The translations under genes and the position numbers were made by a program. Source: Thermoplasmata archaeon (lineage in GTDB: Archaea; Thermoplasmatota; Thermoplasmata; Lutacidiplasmatales; UBA184). From it: a stretch of DNA of 64,000 nucleotides. Each line of letters opens with the position of its first letter. Position 1 is the first letter of the stretch. The notes under the pieces were generated by a model. That model worked only from the letters and a program-made list of their open reading frames with translations, was not told where the DNA came from and made no database searches. The stretch spans positions 1 to 64,000 of the forward strand of contig JAKASQ010000001.1 in assembly GCA_021828195.1 (NCBI GenBank), written 5' to 3'. This document shows positions 7,480-15,760 of this stretch, piece after piece.

Positions 7480-9504
7480 ATGTGTGCGAACCCGTCCCGA
7501 CAGTCCGGACCGCACGTTCGAGGCATCCTCTCCAAGCCGATTCGCGAGGCGCGGGCGCGGAGCTCGATCCGGTCCACGCGCTTCATGACCGGGCCCTCCT
7601 ACCCCTTCGGGATCCGAAGGCAAGGGAGCGCGGGCGCCGGCCGCTCGCGGATTGGATCGTGGGGGAGACTGATCTACCACTTTCCGATCCCGTTCGCGGC
7701 CGCTGCCGGCCTCGTCGTGGGAAGTGCCCTGACCTATCTCGTCCACTCTCCCACTCTCGGCGGGTACGTTTGGCTCGCCACCCTCCTCGGAGGGGGAATC
7801 CCTCTGGTCATCCAAACGACCCGTCGCCTCCTGAAGGGGCAGTTCTCCTCCGACGTGATCGCGATGCTCGCCATCCTCGGTGCCATCGCGCTCGATCAGG
7901 CATTCGCGGGGGTGGTGATCGTCATCATGCAGTCCGGCGGAGAGGCCCTCGAATCGTACGCGTTCCACCGCGCTTCGTCCTCGCTCGACGCGCTCCTCCA
8001 GCGCAGCCCGCGGAGCGCGCACCGGCGGCGGGGAGAGGCGGTCGAGGAGATCCCGGCGGAATCCGTAGCCATCGGGGAGCGGTTGGTGGTACGCACCGGC
8101 GATCTCCTGCCGGTCGATGGGCTCGTAGTGGATCGGGAAGCGCTCATCGACGACTCTACCATCACCGGGGAACCGATGCCCCGGCGCCATCCGGCCGGGG
8201 ACACGCTGCTCAGCGGGACCGTCAACGTAGGTCCTCCCTTCGATCTGCTCGCCATCCGTCGTAGCCAGGAAAGTCAGTACGCCCAGATCGTCGAACTGGT
8301 CCGAACGGCCCAGGAACGCAAGCCGGTGATCCAGCGCCTGGCGGACCGCTACGCCGGCTGGTTCACTCCGCTGACGCTCGTCGTCGCTGCGGTTGGATGG
8401 TACCTCACGATGAACGCGGACACCGCCCTCGCGGTGCTCGTGGTGGCGACCCCGTGCCCGCTCATCATCGCTACGCCGATCGCGGTCATCGGGGCCGTGA
8501 ATCGTGCGGCCGAGGAAGGTATCGTCGTCAAGAGTGGCGGCGCGATCGAGGAGATCGGTCGCGCCCGGGTCGTGATCTTCGACAAGACGGGCACGATCAC
8601 CTCCGGTCAGCCCGAGGTCGAGAAGGTGGTCGCCTTCGGGTCGGCTCACGACTCGACCGAGCTGCTCCGGCTCGCCGCCGGGCTCGAACAGCTCTCCTCT
8701 CATCCGCTCGGCGCCGCCGTCGTGCGCGCCATGCAGGCGTCCTCGGCCGCCATTCCGCGGGCCTCCGAAGTGGCGGAGATCGCCGGATCGGGGGTCGAAG
8801 GCATGGTCGAGGGGCACCGGGTCCTGATCGGATCGGCGTCCTTAGTTCGCGCGCGACCCGGGATCGACCCCGGGACCGGTCGGATTCCCTCCCAACTCCC
8901 CGCCGATACTCGCGGGCGGATGGTCAGTTACGTCGCGGTCGACGGAGCGCTCGCGGGCGCGATCCTCTTCGCGGACCGCATCCGGCCCGGCGTGCCGGAG
9001 ATGATGACTCGACTGGGCGAGATCGGAGTGCGGCACGTGGCGATGCTGACCGGTGACAGCGCGGCGAACGCCAAGGAGATCGCGACGATCGCCCATGTCC
9101 CGGAGTATTACTCCGAACTCAGCCCGCAGGCCAAGGTCGAGCGGGTCCGCTCCTACCGGGATCGGTACGGCTCCACGGTCATGGTGGGGGACGGGGTGAA
9201 CGATGCGGCCGCCCTCGCGGCCGCCTCCGTCGGGGTGGCGATGGGAGCCCGCGGCGCGGGCATCTCGGCGGAGGCCGCCGATGTGGTGCTCCTGGTCGAT
9301 GACGTCACCAAGGTCGCCGAGGGGATCTCTCTCGGCCAGAGGATGGTGGGGATCGCGCGTCAGGGGATCGTCCTGGGGCTCGGGGCGAGCGTGACGCTCA
9401 TGGCGATCGCCGCATCCGGATTCATCGCGCCCGCGATCGGGGCGACCCTGCAGGAGGGCATCGACGTCGCCGTGATTCTGAACGCTCTCCGCGTGCGGGC
9501 GTGA
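7480..9504 (+). CDS. Heavy-metal P1B-type ATPase with TPC transmembrane motif
   Basis: This 674-residue cation-pumping ATPase has the phosphorylated aspartate in DKTGT (Asp368), the actuator TITGEP motif, the nucleotide-binding SSHPLG motif typical of P1B pumps and the hinge GDGVNDA. The metal-site helix reads ATPCPLIIATP (Thr324-Pro-Cys326), i.e. TPC rather than the CPC of Cu/Zn pumps or the SPC of CoaT-type pumps. That is the signature assigned to the less studied P1B-5-like group. There is no N-terminal CxxC metal-binding domain; the ~60 residues before the first helix are basic and poorly conserved, so the true start may be ATG 7585. It would export a transition metal across the membrane, but the metal cannot be named from sequence. 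Confidence 0.88.
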   Translation: MCANPSRQSGPHVRGILSKPIREARARSSIRSTRFMTGPSYPFGIRRQGSAGAGRSRIGSWGRLIYHFPIPFAAAAGLVVGSALTYLVHSPTLGGYVWLATLLGGGIPLVIQTTRRLLKGQFSSDVIAMLAILGAIALDQAFAGVVIVIMQSGGEALESYAFHRASSSLDALLQRSPRSAHRRRGEAVEEIPAESVAIGERLVVRTGDLLPVDGLVVDREALIDDSTITGEPMPRRHPAGDTLLSGTVNVGPPFDLLAIRRSQESQYAQIVELVRTAQERKPVIQRLADRYAGWFTPLTLVVAAVGWYLTMNADTALAVLVVATPCPLIIATPIAVIGAVNRAAEEGIVVKSGGAIEEIGRARVVIFDKTGTITSGQPEVEKVVAFGSAHDSTELLRLAAGLEQLSSHPLGAAVVRAMQASSAAIPRASEVAEIAGSGVEGMVEGHRVLIGSASLVRARPGIDPGTGRIPSQLPADTRGRMVSYVAVDGALAGAILFADRIRPGVPEMMTRLGEIGVRHVAMLTGDSAANAKEIATIAHVPEYYSELSPQAKVERVRSYRDRYGSTVMVGDGVNDAAALAAASVGVAMGARGAGISAEAADVVLLVDDVTKVAEGISLGQRMVGIARQGIVLGLGASVTLMAIAASGFIAPAIGATLQEGIDVAVILNALRVRA

Positions 9505-9713
9505 GGGGGAACCGGGAAAAGTCCCCCGCGGCCTCTCGGTGGGGCGCGTGAACCTCATCGGTGGATCGACGCGGGCTCAGCGCGCGGGAAGCCGCTCGGG
9601 AACCCCAGCGAGCCGGGGCGAAGGCGAGAGCCGCCGATGGGGCGGGAGGGACCGAGCGGCGGGGTACCTTTTTCGTGTTCCGTACGGATCGGATGAGCCC
9701 TTGCCAGAGCGAC

Positions 9714-10169
9714 TTAGGGCGCAGCACCGGCAGGCGGGGGCCGAACGATGAGGATCGAACAGTGGGCATGGTGGAGCACACCTTCGCTCACGCTTCCGAG
9801 AAGCACTCGGCGCGCGCTCGAGACCCCCCGAGCTCCGAGCACCATGAGATCCGGGCGGTGCTCATCCAAGAAGTTCAGCAGCTCGTCGACCGCCGCACCT
9901 TCGAGGAGGAACCTGGCGACCGGATGCACGCCCGCCTGTCTCGCGGACTCCGCGCGCCGCCTCAGGAGCTCGCTCATCGCCCGCCGGTCCTCCACGTACG
10001 GTTCGACCGGGGACCCGGTCTGCGTCGCGTACACGCGATGAAGGGGAATGGCCCCCACGATCGCGAGGGACGCTCCCCCAAGCTTGGCGAGCTCCAGGGC
10101 CCACTCGAACGCCTTCTCCGAGGATGGAGATCCATCCATCCCCACCGCAATCGAACGCAGTGCGGGCAT
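9714..10169 (-). CDS. Universal stress protein (UspA family)
   Basis: This single-domain Usp protein of 151 residues opens with SIAVGMDGSPSSEKAFEWAL (beta-1 strand and first helix) and ends with the nucleotide-loop pattern LGARGVSSARRVLLGSVSEG plus HAHCSILIVR, matching the ATP-binding 'G.(2)G.(9)G(S/T)' class. The start was placed at ATG 10169 because family similarity begins there; a longer in-frame start at 10244 would add 25 unrelated residues. It converges on the P-type ATPase and diverges from dtdA. Role: cytoplasmic stress adaptation, target unknown. Confidence 0.85.
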   Translation of the reverse strand: MPALRSIAVGMDGSPSSEKAFEWALELAKLGGASLAIVGAIPLHRVYATQTGSPVEPYVEDRRAMSELLRRRAESARQAGVHPVARFLLEGAAVDELLNFLDEHRPDLMVLGARGVSSARRVLLGSVSEGVLHHAHCSILIVRPPPAGAAP

Positions 10170-10388
10170 CGTCACGCCAATCTCCCCGGCGCGTGTCAAT
10201 CCTCCGTCGAACCGAGTTGACCCGGGAAGCTCGTCCTCCCGCATCTCGGCCCCGGGCGGGCCCGCTCGGATCGGGCGTTGCGTCACCGACGCTGGGAGTC
10301 CGCTAGACGGGGTCCCCGGCGGGCCCGACGCGCCGCTCCGGTAGTGAGCGAGGTCGGCCACGCGAACGTCCGTTCGTTCGGAGGTTGT

Positions 10389-10404
10389 AAGTCCTGCAGG
10401 ACTT
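10389..10404. promoter_or_regulatory. Perfect 16-bp palindrome just upstream of dtdA
   Basis: AAGTCCTGCAGGACTT is a perfect inverted repeat with no spacer, ending 11 nt before the chosen GTG start of dtdA and about 220 nt from the divergent universal stress gene. Its place over the probable transcription start fits a dimeric repressor site. It could be chance: about one such palindrome is expected per 64 kb. Confidence 0.4.
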
Positions 10405-10415
10405 TGCGCACGGTC

Positions 10416-11249
10416 GTGGACCCCGAGTACATCTTGATCGTCTCCGACCCCGATCCGGTGGCGACGGCCGTCGCCCAGCGATGGGGAACTCCGGCCGCTA
10501 CCGAATGGCACGTCGAGGGAAGCCCGATCCGGGCCGTGGGGTCGGGGGTGTATCTCCTCCGTCGGCCCGGGTGGCACATCCACGACGAGCATCTCGACCG
10601 GCTTCTTCCCGCCGAGCTCTCAGCGCGCCGACCCGTCCTCGTCTTCCCCTCGATCCATCGGAGCGAACGGGGCGTCGCGGCGCTCACGGTCCATCCGCTC
10701 GGAAACCCCGGCGTCTCCCACGACGTCGGTGGAGAGCCGCACCGTCTCAATCCGACCGCACCGCGGCTCATGACCGGCGCACTGCGTTCGCTCTCCGAGG
10801 GAGCGAAGTCGCTCGGAGTTCCCGCGACCTTCGAGGCGACCCACCACGGACCGTCGCTCGATCTGCCCGCGTTCTTCGCCGAGATCGGATTCCCGGAGCA
10901 TGAGGAACCGCCCGCGGATGCGGTGCGAGTCCTTGCGCGAGCGCTCACGGATCTCACGGCGACGGTCGGCGACCGCGTCGCCGTAGGAGCCGGGGGGGGC
11001 CACTACGCGCCCCACTTCACGGATCTCGCCGTGAAGCGCCGCTGGGCGTTCGGGCACATCCTCTCGCGCCACGCCCTCGCGGTGGCCGACCGCGAGATCG
11101 CGGAGAGCGCCTACGCGCTGACGCCCGGGGCGGAGGGGATCCTCTTCGCTCGGGCGGAGGATGCCGAGAGTTCGGTGTGCGCGGGCGTCGCTCGCCGGCT
11201 CAAGGACTCCGGGGCCGAGAGCCGCCCTTCGCTCGAGGCGCCCCCGTGA
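10416..11249 (+). CDS. dtdA: D-aminoacyl-tRNA deacylase, archaeal/plant type
   Basis: The product (277 residues from GTG 10416) matches DtdA/GEK1 proteins, which hydrolyse D-amino acids from mischarged tRNA. Visible signatures are YILIVSDPDPVATAVA at the N-terminus, the ATHHGPSLDLPAFFAEIG segment that contributes the active site, and VGAGGGHYAPHF, the conserved glycine-rich HYAP motif. The frame is open for a further 46 codons upstream, but those residues are Arg/Pro-rich and unlike the family, and a palindrome lies there, so GTG 10416 is preferred. The protein length agrees with archaeal homologues (~270). Confidence 0.88.
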   Translation: MDPEYILIVSDPDPVATAVAQRWGTPAATEWHVEGSPIRAVGSGVYLLRRPGWHIHDEHLDRLLPAELSARRPVLVFPSIHRSERGVAALTVHPLGNPGVSHDVGGEPHRLNPTAPRLMTGALRSLSEGAKSLGVPATFEATHHGPSLDLPAFFAEIGFPEHEEPPADAVRVLARALTDLTATVGDRVAVGAGGGHYAPHFTDLAVKRRWAFGHILSRHALAVADREIAESAYALTPGAEGILFARAEDAESSVCAGVARRLKDSGAESRPSLEAPP

Positions 11250-11268
11250 ACGATGGTCCCGAAGGGGC

Positions 11269-12534
11269 TCACGCGAGGGGGCCGGCTAGGACCGTGGCCG
11301 CCCGTCGCCCGTCGAGCGCGAGGGCGGCAGCCTCCCGGATCGAGCGAGGTCGCAGGGCCCGCAAAGTGGAGGGCCATCCGAGCCAGTAGTCGGCCGGCAG
11401 ATCGTGGTAGGCGAGATCGACGGCGAGCTCGTGCGCCGTCGGCGTGGTCTCCAGGGAGAGCGCCATCTCCCCGATGGCGCTCTCGCGGATCTGGTCGAGC
11501 TCGCGAGCGCGAACGAGCTCGTTTCCCATCCGGTCGACCTCCCCGATGAGCAGCGCCGCGACCCGTCGCGCGCTTCCCGGATTCGTGCCGGCCTGGGCGA
11601 TCCAGTACCCGCCGAGCCGCATCGCTTCCAGATCGCTCGAGGCGTGGTAGGCGAGCCCGGCCCGCTCCCGGATGTTTTGGAACAGGCGCGAGAGGAGTGG
11701 CCGCCCGCCGAGCACCTCGTTCGCGAGGAAGGCCGCCGGGAACTCCTCTCGGTTGCGAGCGATGGACGGCCCGCCGACGTGGACCTCCGTTTGGGACCGC
11801 CCCGCCATCTCGACCTCTCGCACCAGCCGGTGGCCCGGGACGGGCCGCGGTCGAAGGGAACTCGGCGCGCGCGCCCGTGCGAAGGGGCCCCGCCAGCGCG
11901 CGGAGGCTCGCTCCAGCCGCTTCAAGGGGGCCGGGATCGTCGCCACGAGCACGCCTCCTTCTGCAGTGTAGTGCTCGGAGTGGAAGCGGGCCAATCGGCT
12001 CCGATCGATCCGCCCGACCGAGCGAGCGCTCCCCCACCCGGTCTCCCGGTAGGGATGACCCAGGGGGAAGATGGTCCGGAAGAGCTCGCGTTCGGCGCGG
12101 TGGGCCGGCTGCGTCAGCTCCCGAAGCTGGCTCTCGCGGAGTTGGCGTTGGACTCGCTCGATGTCCTCCGAGTCGAATCGAGGCCGGAGGACCGCGTGGG
12201 AGAGGAGTTCCAGCAGCGACTCCCAGCCGGCCGCCGGGCCCCAGATCGTGATCTCGGCCGATTCCGGCGCGATCTGGGAGGTCAGGGTCGCCCCGGCCCG
12301 GTCGAGTTCGCGCGCCAGCGCGACCCGACCGAACGGCCCGGCCGCGCAGGTGACCAGGCGGGCCACCATCCGCGCGATCCCTTCGCCGCCGGCCGGATCG
12401 AACCCGTAGCCCGCCGGGCCCACGTAGGTAATGGACGCGCTCGCCGCGCCCGCCGGGGGAGACTGCCGCAGAAGCCGGAGCCCGGCGTCGTGATTCCCGT
12501 ACTCCATCCGGAGCGGGTCGTGCCGCTCAGTCAA
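11269..12534 (-). CDS. M16 peptidase-like subunit without catalytic motif
   Basis: This 421-residue protein has the M16 (pitrilysin/processing peptidase) fold pattern: paired alpha/beta domains, the FLANEVLGGRPLLSRLFQNIRER stretch and a GLAYHASSDL segment typical of domain 2. It lacks the HxxEH zinc site in its first domain. Together with the preceding gene, which has the site, it forms the usual active/inactive M16 pair found in bacteria, archaea and mitochondria, where both chains enclose the substrate. The two genes overlap by 8 nt and are surely co-transcribed. No signal peptide is seen, so the complex is probably cytoplasmic. Confidence 0.82.
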   Translation of the reverse strand: MTERHDPLRMEYGNHDAGLRLLRQSPPAGAASASITYVGPAGYGFDPAGGEGIARMVARLVTCAAGPFGRVALARELDRAGATLTSQIAPESAEITIWGPAAGWESLLELLSHAVLRPRFDSEDIERVQRQLRESQLRELTQPAHRAERELFRTIFPLGHPYRETGWGSARSVGRIDRSRLARFHSEHYTAEGGVLVATIPAPLKRLERASARWRGPFARARAPSSLRPRPVPGHRLVREVEMAGRSQTEVHVGGPSIARNREEFPAAFLANEVLGGRPLLSRLFQNIRERAGLAYHASSDLEAMRLGGYWIAQAGTNPGSARRVAALLIGEVDRMGNELVRARELDQIRESAIGEMALSLETTPTAHELAVDLAYHDLPADYWLGWPSTLRALRPRSIREAAALALDGRRAATVLAGPLA

Positions 12535-13843
12535 CGCTCAGACCTCCGACGACCTCGTAGCGGACGACCGCCCGTTGATCCTTGGAGAACAGGGCCCGGG
12601 CGGTATCGCGTATCTCCGACGATCGGGTCGCCAGGAGCTCTCGATACAGTCGGTCCTCGAACCCCGGGGGCATGATCGACGCGAAGTATCCGAGTCGGTA
12701 GCCCGCGCGCGTGGCGCCTTCGTACGCGAGGGCGGCACCGCGTCGGACCTTGGTCCGGGCTTCGCTAAGCTCCGCGTCCGTGGGTCCCTTCCGCGCGAGC
12801 CGGTCGAGCACTCCGTCGATGGCGGTTTCGACCCGGTCGAGGGCGACGCCGGCCGACGCTTGGGCGTAAACGGTGAACAGTCCGGGGTGGACGCGCGCAC
12901 GCCACTCGCTCGTTGCTCGAACGGCGAGACCCGGGTCGACGAGGGCACGATACAGGCGGGCGCCGGGATGCTCGCCGGAGCGGGAGCGGCCGCCCGCGGA
13001 GAAGATGCGGGTCTCTCCTCCCAGCAGTACGTCGATCAGCATCGTGGCCGGGGCGCTTCGTTCGTCGATCGATGGGGACCGGTAAGCGATCGCGATGAGC
13101 GGGGTCGTCCCCGGGCCCGACAGGGTCGACCGCCGCTCCCCGCGGGCGGGAGGTTCGACCTCCCGCACCGTGGGATCGGCCCCGCCCGCGGGAAGTGGAG
13201 AAAACTGCCGGTGGACGTCGCGCTCGACTGCTCGCGGATCGAAGCCTCCCGACACCACCAGCACGGCGTTCCGGGTCCCGTAGAAGCGTCGGTAGTAGCC
13301 CCGAAGGTCCTCCGCACCCATGTGCTCGATGTCGGTCCGGTATCCGAGGGCATCCCAACGGTACGGGTGGCGGCGAAAGGCAAGCTCGTAGAGCTCCTCT
13401 TCGACCCGGAACTCCGGCCAGTTCTCGTTGCCCTCCCGCTCGGAGAGGACGACGGTTCGCTCCCGATCGACTTCCTTGGGCATGAGGAGCGCCCGGGTCA
13501 TCCGGTCGGCCTCGATATCGATCAGAACGTCGAGGTGCTCGCGGGGCACCGTGGCGAAGTAGGCGGTGTAGTCGAGATCGGTGAATGCGTTCAGGAGGCC
13601 CCCCACACTTAGGATCGCGCGATCGATCTCCCCCTTCGCATACTTCGGCGTGCCTTGGAAGAGCATGTGCTCCAGCCAATGCGCGCCGCCCGTGATCCCC
13701 GGATGCTCGTTCTTCGATCCGACACGATACCAGACCCAGACACTCGCGGTCGGGCTGGCGGGGTTCGGAGCGAGCAGGACCTCGAGTCCGTTGCGCAGAC
13801 GGAAGCGGCGAACACGCGGTCGCGGGACCCGGCTCGTGTGCAT
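12527..13843 (-). CDS. M16 family zinc metallopeptidase, catalytic subunit
   Basis: This 438-residue peptidase has the inverted zinc motif HWLEHMLFQGT (His55, Glu58, His59), with a distal ligand expected in the VVLSEREGNEN region. The opening FRLRNGLEVLLAPNPASP and the NAFTDLDYTAYFATVPREHL substrate strand are standard for M16B enzymes. ATG 13843 was chosen because TTATAA sits 26-31 nt upstream, implying a leaderless message; the frame is open for 54 more codons that look non-coding. It precedes and overlaps the inactive partner gene. It likely degrades peptides or unfolded segments; the substrate is unknown. Confidence 0.9.
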   Translation of the reverse strand: MHTSRVPRPRVRRFRLRNGLEVLLAPNPASPTASVWVWYRVGSKNEHPGITGGAHWLEHMLFQGTPKYAKGEIDRAILSVGGLLNAFTDLDYTAYFATVPREHLDVLIDIEADRMTRALLMPKEVDRERTVVLSEREGNENWPEFRVEEELYELAFRRHPYRWDALGYRTDIEHMGAEDLRGYYRRFYGTRNAVLVVSGGFDPRAVERDVHRQFSPLPAGGADPTVREVEPPARGERRSTLSGPGTTPLIAIAYRSPSIDERSAPATMLIDVLLGGETRIFSAGGRSRSGEHPGARLYRALVDPGLAVRATSEWRARVHPGLFTVYAQASAGVALDRVETAIDGVLDRLARKGPTDAELSEARTKVRRGAALAYEGATRAGYRLGYFASIMPPGFEDRLYRELLATRSSEIRDTARALFSKDQRAVVRYEVVGGLSVD

Positions 13844-13868
13844 GCGGACGGTCTCGATGCGTCCGCGC

Positions 13869-13874
13869 TTATAA
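13869..13874 (-). promoter_or_regulatory. TATA box of the M16 peptidase operon
   Basis: TTATAA on the minus strand lies 26-31 nt before the ATG at 13843, the exact spacing of a leaderless archaeal promoter. It is what fixes the start of the peptidase. Confidence 0.65.
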
Positions 13875-14147
13875 CGAACGGAGCCGCCCTGGATCCAGCC
13901 GGTGCGGTCGCCGGACCCCACCTCGGAAGAACCGGGGCCGGAGGGCGCGGACGTCCGCGTCGATCGCGAGCCCGCCTCGGGAGACCCAGCTACGTAGAAG
14001 GTCACTGAGGTCCGTGCGTGCGGCGGGCTCGGGCTCCCGCACCGCGTTGGCCGCTCGGGAAGGCTGCTCGACGGCGCATCGCCGGCGGCGGGTCGAGAAA
14101 GCCCCGAGGAACGATACGATTATCTCGCCACCGGAGCCCACCCGGGC

Positions 14148-14996
14148 GTGAACCCCTGGCTTCGGATCGTCCGGGCAGGGAACCTGCTCGTTTCGTTCGC
14201 CGGCGTCCTCGTGGGTGGCCTAGCAGCCGCCGGCTTGGGGTTGAGCGTCTCGCCGTCGTTCTGGGTCGCGGTCCTTCTCGCGGCGGTGTCGACGGCATGC
14301 ATCACCGCCGGAGGTAACGTTCTTAACGACCTGCTCGACGTCGAAACGGATCGGACGAACCATCCGGATCGCCCGCTCGCACGGGGGACGATCTCCCTGC
14401 CCCGAGCCCGGGCGTTGACGGCCGGCCTCTTCATCGCGGGAGTGGTGGTGGTCGTGCCGATCCTTCCGACCGTCCCGGCGCTCGGAATCATACTCGCGTT
14501 CGCGGTCGGCGCCCTGCTTGCCTATGAATTCCGCTTCAAAGCGCGCGGCTTCGTGGGGAATCTGGTCGTGGCCCTGCTCACGGGACTGGTCTTCCTGTAC
14601 GGTGGAGCCGCCGCGGGCGCCCCGCTCCTGATGGCTCCGTTCGCAGCGATGGCGTTCTTCGCGACGCTAAGCCGCGAGGTGATCAAGGACATGGAGGATG
14701 TTGCGGGCGATGTCGACCGACGGACGCTCCCGCAGACCCACGGCCTTACCTTCTCCTCGGTCGTGGCGCGCTCTGCGGTCGGGGTGGCGATCGCCGTCAG
14801 CGCGGTACCGTTCCTCTGGTTCCTGCCTGTCGGGAGTGTCGCCGGAATTATGTACCTCGGTCTGGTCCTCGTGGCCGATGCCGTCTTCGTGGTCTCGATC
14901 GCCTATCTCCCCGCGCGCCTTCACTGGGAGCAAACGATGAGCAAGGTCGCGATGACGGTCGCGTTGTTCGCCTTCCTGGCGGTGGCGTTCCGGTGA
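14148..14996 (+). CDS. UbiA-family prenyltransferase, probable digeranylgeranylglyceryl-phosphate synthase
   Basis: This integral membrane protein of 282 residues has about eight helices. It has the two Asp-rich motifs of UbiA enzymes: NVLNDLLDVETDRTNHPDRP (residues ~57-76) and SREVIKDMEDVAGD. In archaea this subgroup adds the second geranylgeranyl chain to GGGP, the second ether-bond step of archaeal lipid synthesis. The assignment is strengthened by the next gene, GGGP synthase, whose GTG start overlaps this stop by 4 nt, and by carS in the same run. The start is GTG. ACGATTATC about 30 nt upstream may be the operon promoter. Confidence 0.88.
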   Translation: MNPWLRIVRAGNLLVSFAGVLVGGLAAAGLGLSVSPSFWVAVLLAAVSTACITAGGNVLNDLLDVETDRTNHPDRPLARGTISLPRARALTAGLFIAGVVVVVPILPTVPALGIILAFAVGALLAYEFRFKARGFVGNLVVALLTGLVFLYGGAAAGAPLLMAPFAAMAFFATLSREVIKDMEDVAGDVDRRTLPQTHGLTFSSVVARSAVGVAIAVSAVPFLWFLPVGSVAGIMYLGLVLVADAVFVVSIAYLPARLHWEQTMSKVAMTVALFAFLAVAFR

Positions 14997-15760
14997 CGCC
15001 CCCTCCGCCTGCGGGCCCGGTCGAACGGCGTCTCGCGGAGCGCGTCGCGGCCGGTCCGATCCACCTGACGCTCATCGACCCGGATCGCTCCGACCCGGAG
15101 CGTGCGACGGAGATCGCCCGGGAGGCGGTCGGGCTCGGCTCCGACGCGATCATGCTGGGAGGCTCGACCGGGATCTCTCGGCAGAGGATGGAGGCCGTCG
15201 CCCGCGCGGTCCGCGCGGCGGTCGAGGTGCCCACCATCATCTTCCCGGAGGGCCCCGGCTCCCTCGCTTCCTCCGCGCACGCGATCTTCTTCATGAGCCT
15301 CCTCAACTCCCGCAACCTCGATCTCGTCATTCGCACCCACGCCCGGACCGCCCTCTCCGTCCAGGCGCTCGGCATCGAGCCGATCGCCATGGGCTACCTC
15401 GTGATCGCCCCCGGGATGCGGGTCGGCGAGGTGGGCGAAGCGGACGTCGTCGCCCGGGAGGACCTCGCCGGCGCCCAGGGTTACGCCTTGGCGGCCGAGT
15501 ATCTCGGGATGCGCTGGATCTACCTCGAGGCGGGCTCCGGCGCTCCCGCACCGGTACCGGCCGCGATGGTCCGCGCCGTCCGATCCGTCCTGTCCGTACC
15601 ACTCATCGTGGGCGGCGGGATCCGCTGCGGGGCCGACGCGCGGGCCCTCCTCGAGGCCGGGGCGCAAGCGCTCGTCACGGGCACGATCACGGAGACCGAC
15701 GGCGTTTCGCGGGAGTTCCGGGAGATCCTGGCGGAGGTTGGGCGCGCCCGTGGCCGCTGA
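14993..15760 (+). CDS. Geranylgeranylglyceryl-phosphate synthase (GGGPS)
   Basis: This TIM-barrel prenyltransferase of 255 residues makes the first ether bond between sn-glycerol-1-phosphate and geranylgeranyl diphosphate. It shows the family pattern: HLTLIDPDRSDPE at the N-terminus, DAIMLGGSTGIS, IIFPEGPGSLASSAHAIFF, YLEAGSGAPAPVP and the phosphate-binding loop PLIVGGGIRCGADAR. The GTG start overlaps the UbiA stop (GTGA). It is the hallmark enzyme of archaeal lipids and one of the best indicators of the organism's domain. Confidence 0.93.
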   Translation: MTPPPPAGPVERRLAERVAAGPIHLTLIDPDRSDPERATEIAREAVGLGSDAIMLGGSTGISRQRMEAVARAVRAAVEVPTIIFPEGPGSLASSAHAIFFMSLLNSRNLDLVIRTHARTALSVQALGIEPIAMGYLVIAPGMRVGEVGEADVVAREDLAGAQGYALAAEYLGMRWIYLEAGSGAPAPVPAAMVRAVRSVLSVPLIVGGGIRCGADARALLEAGAQALVTGTITETDGVSREFREILAEVGRARGR

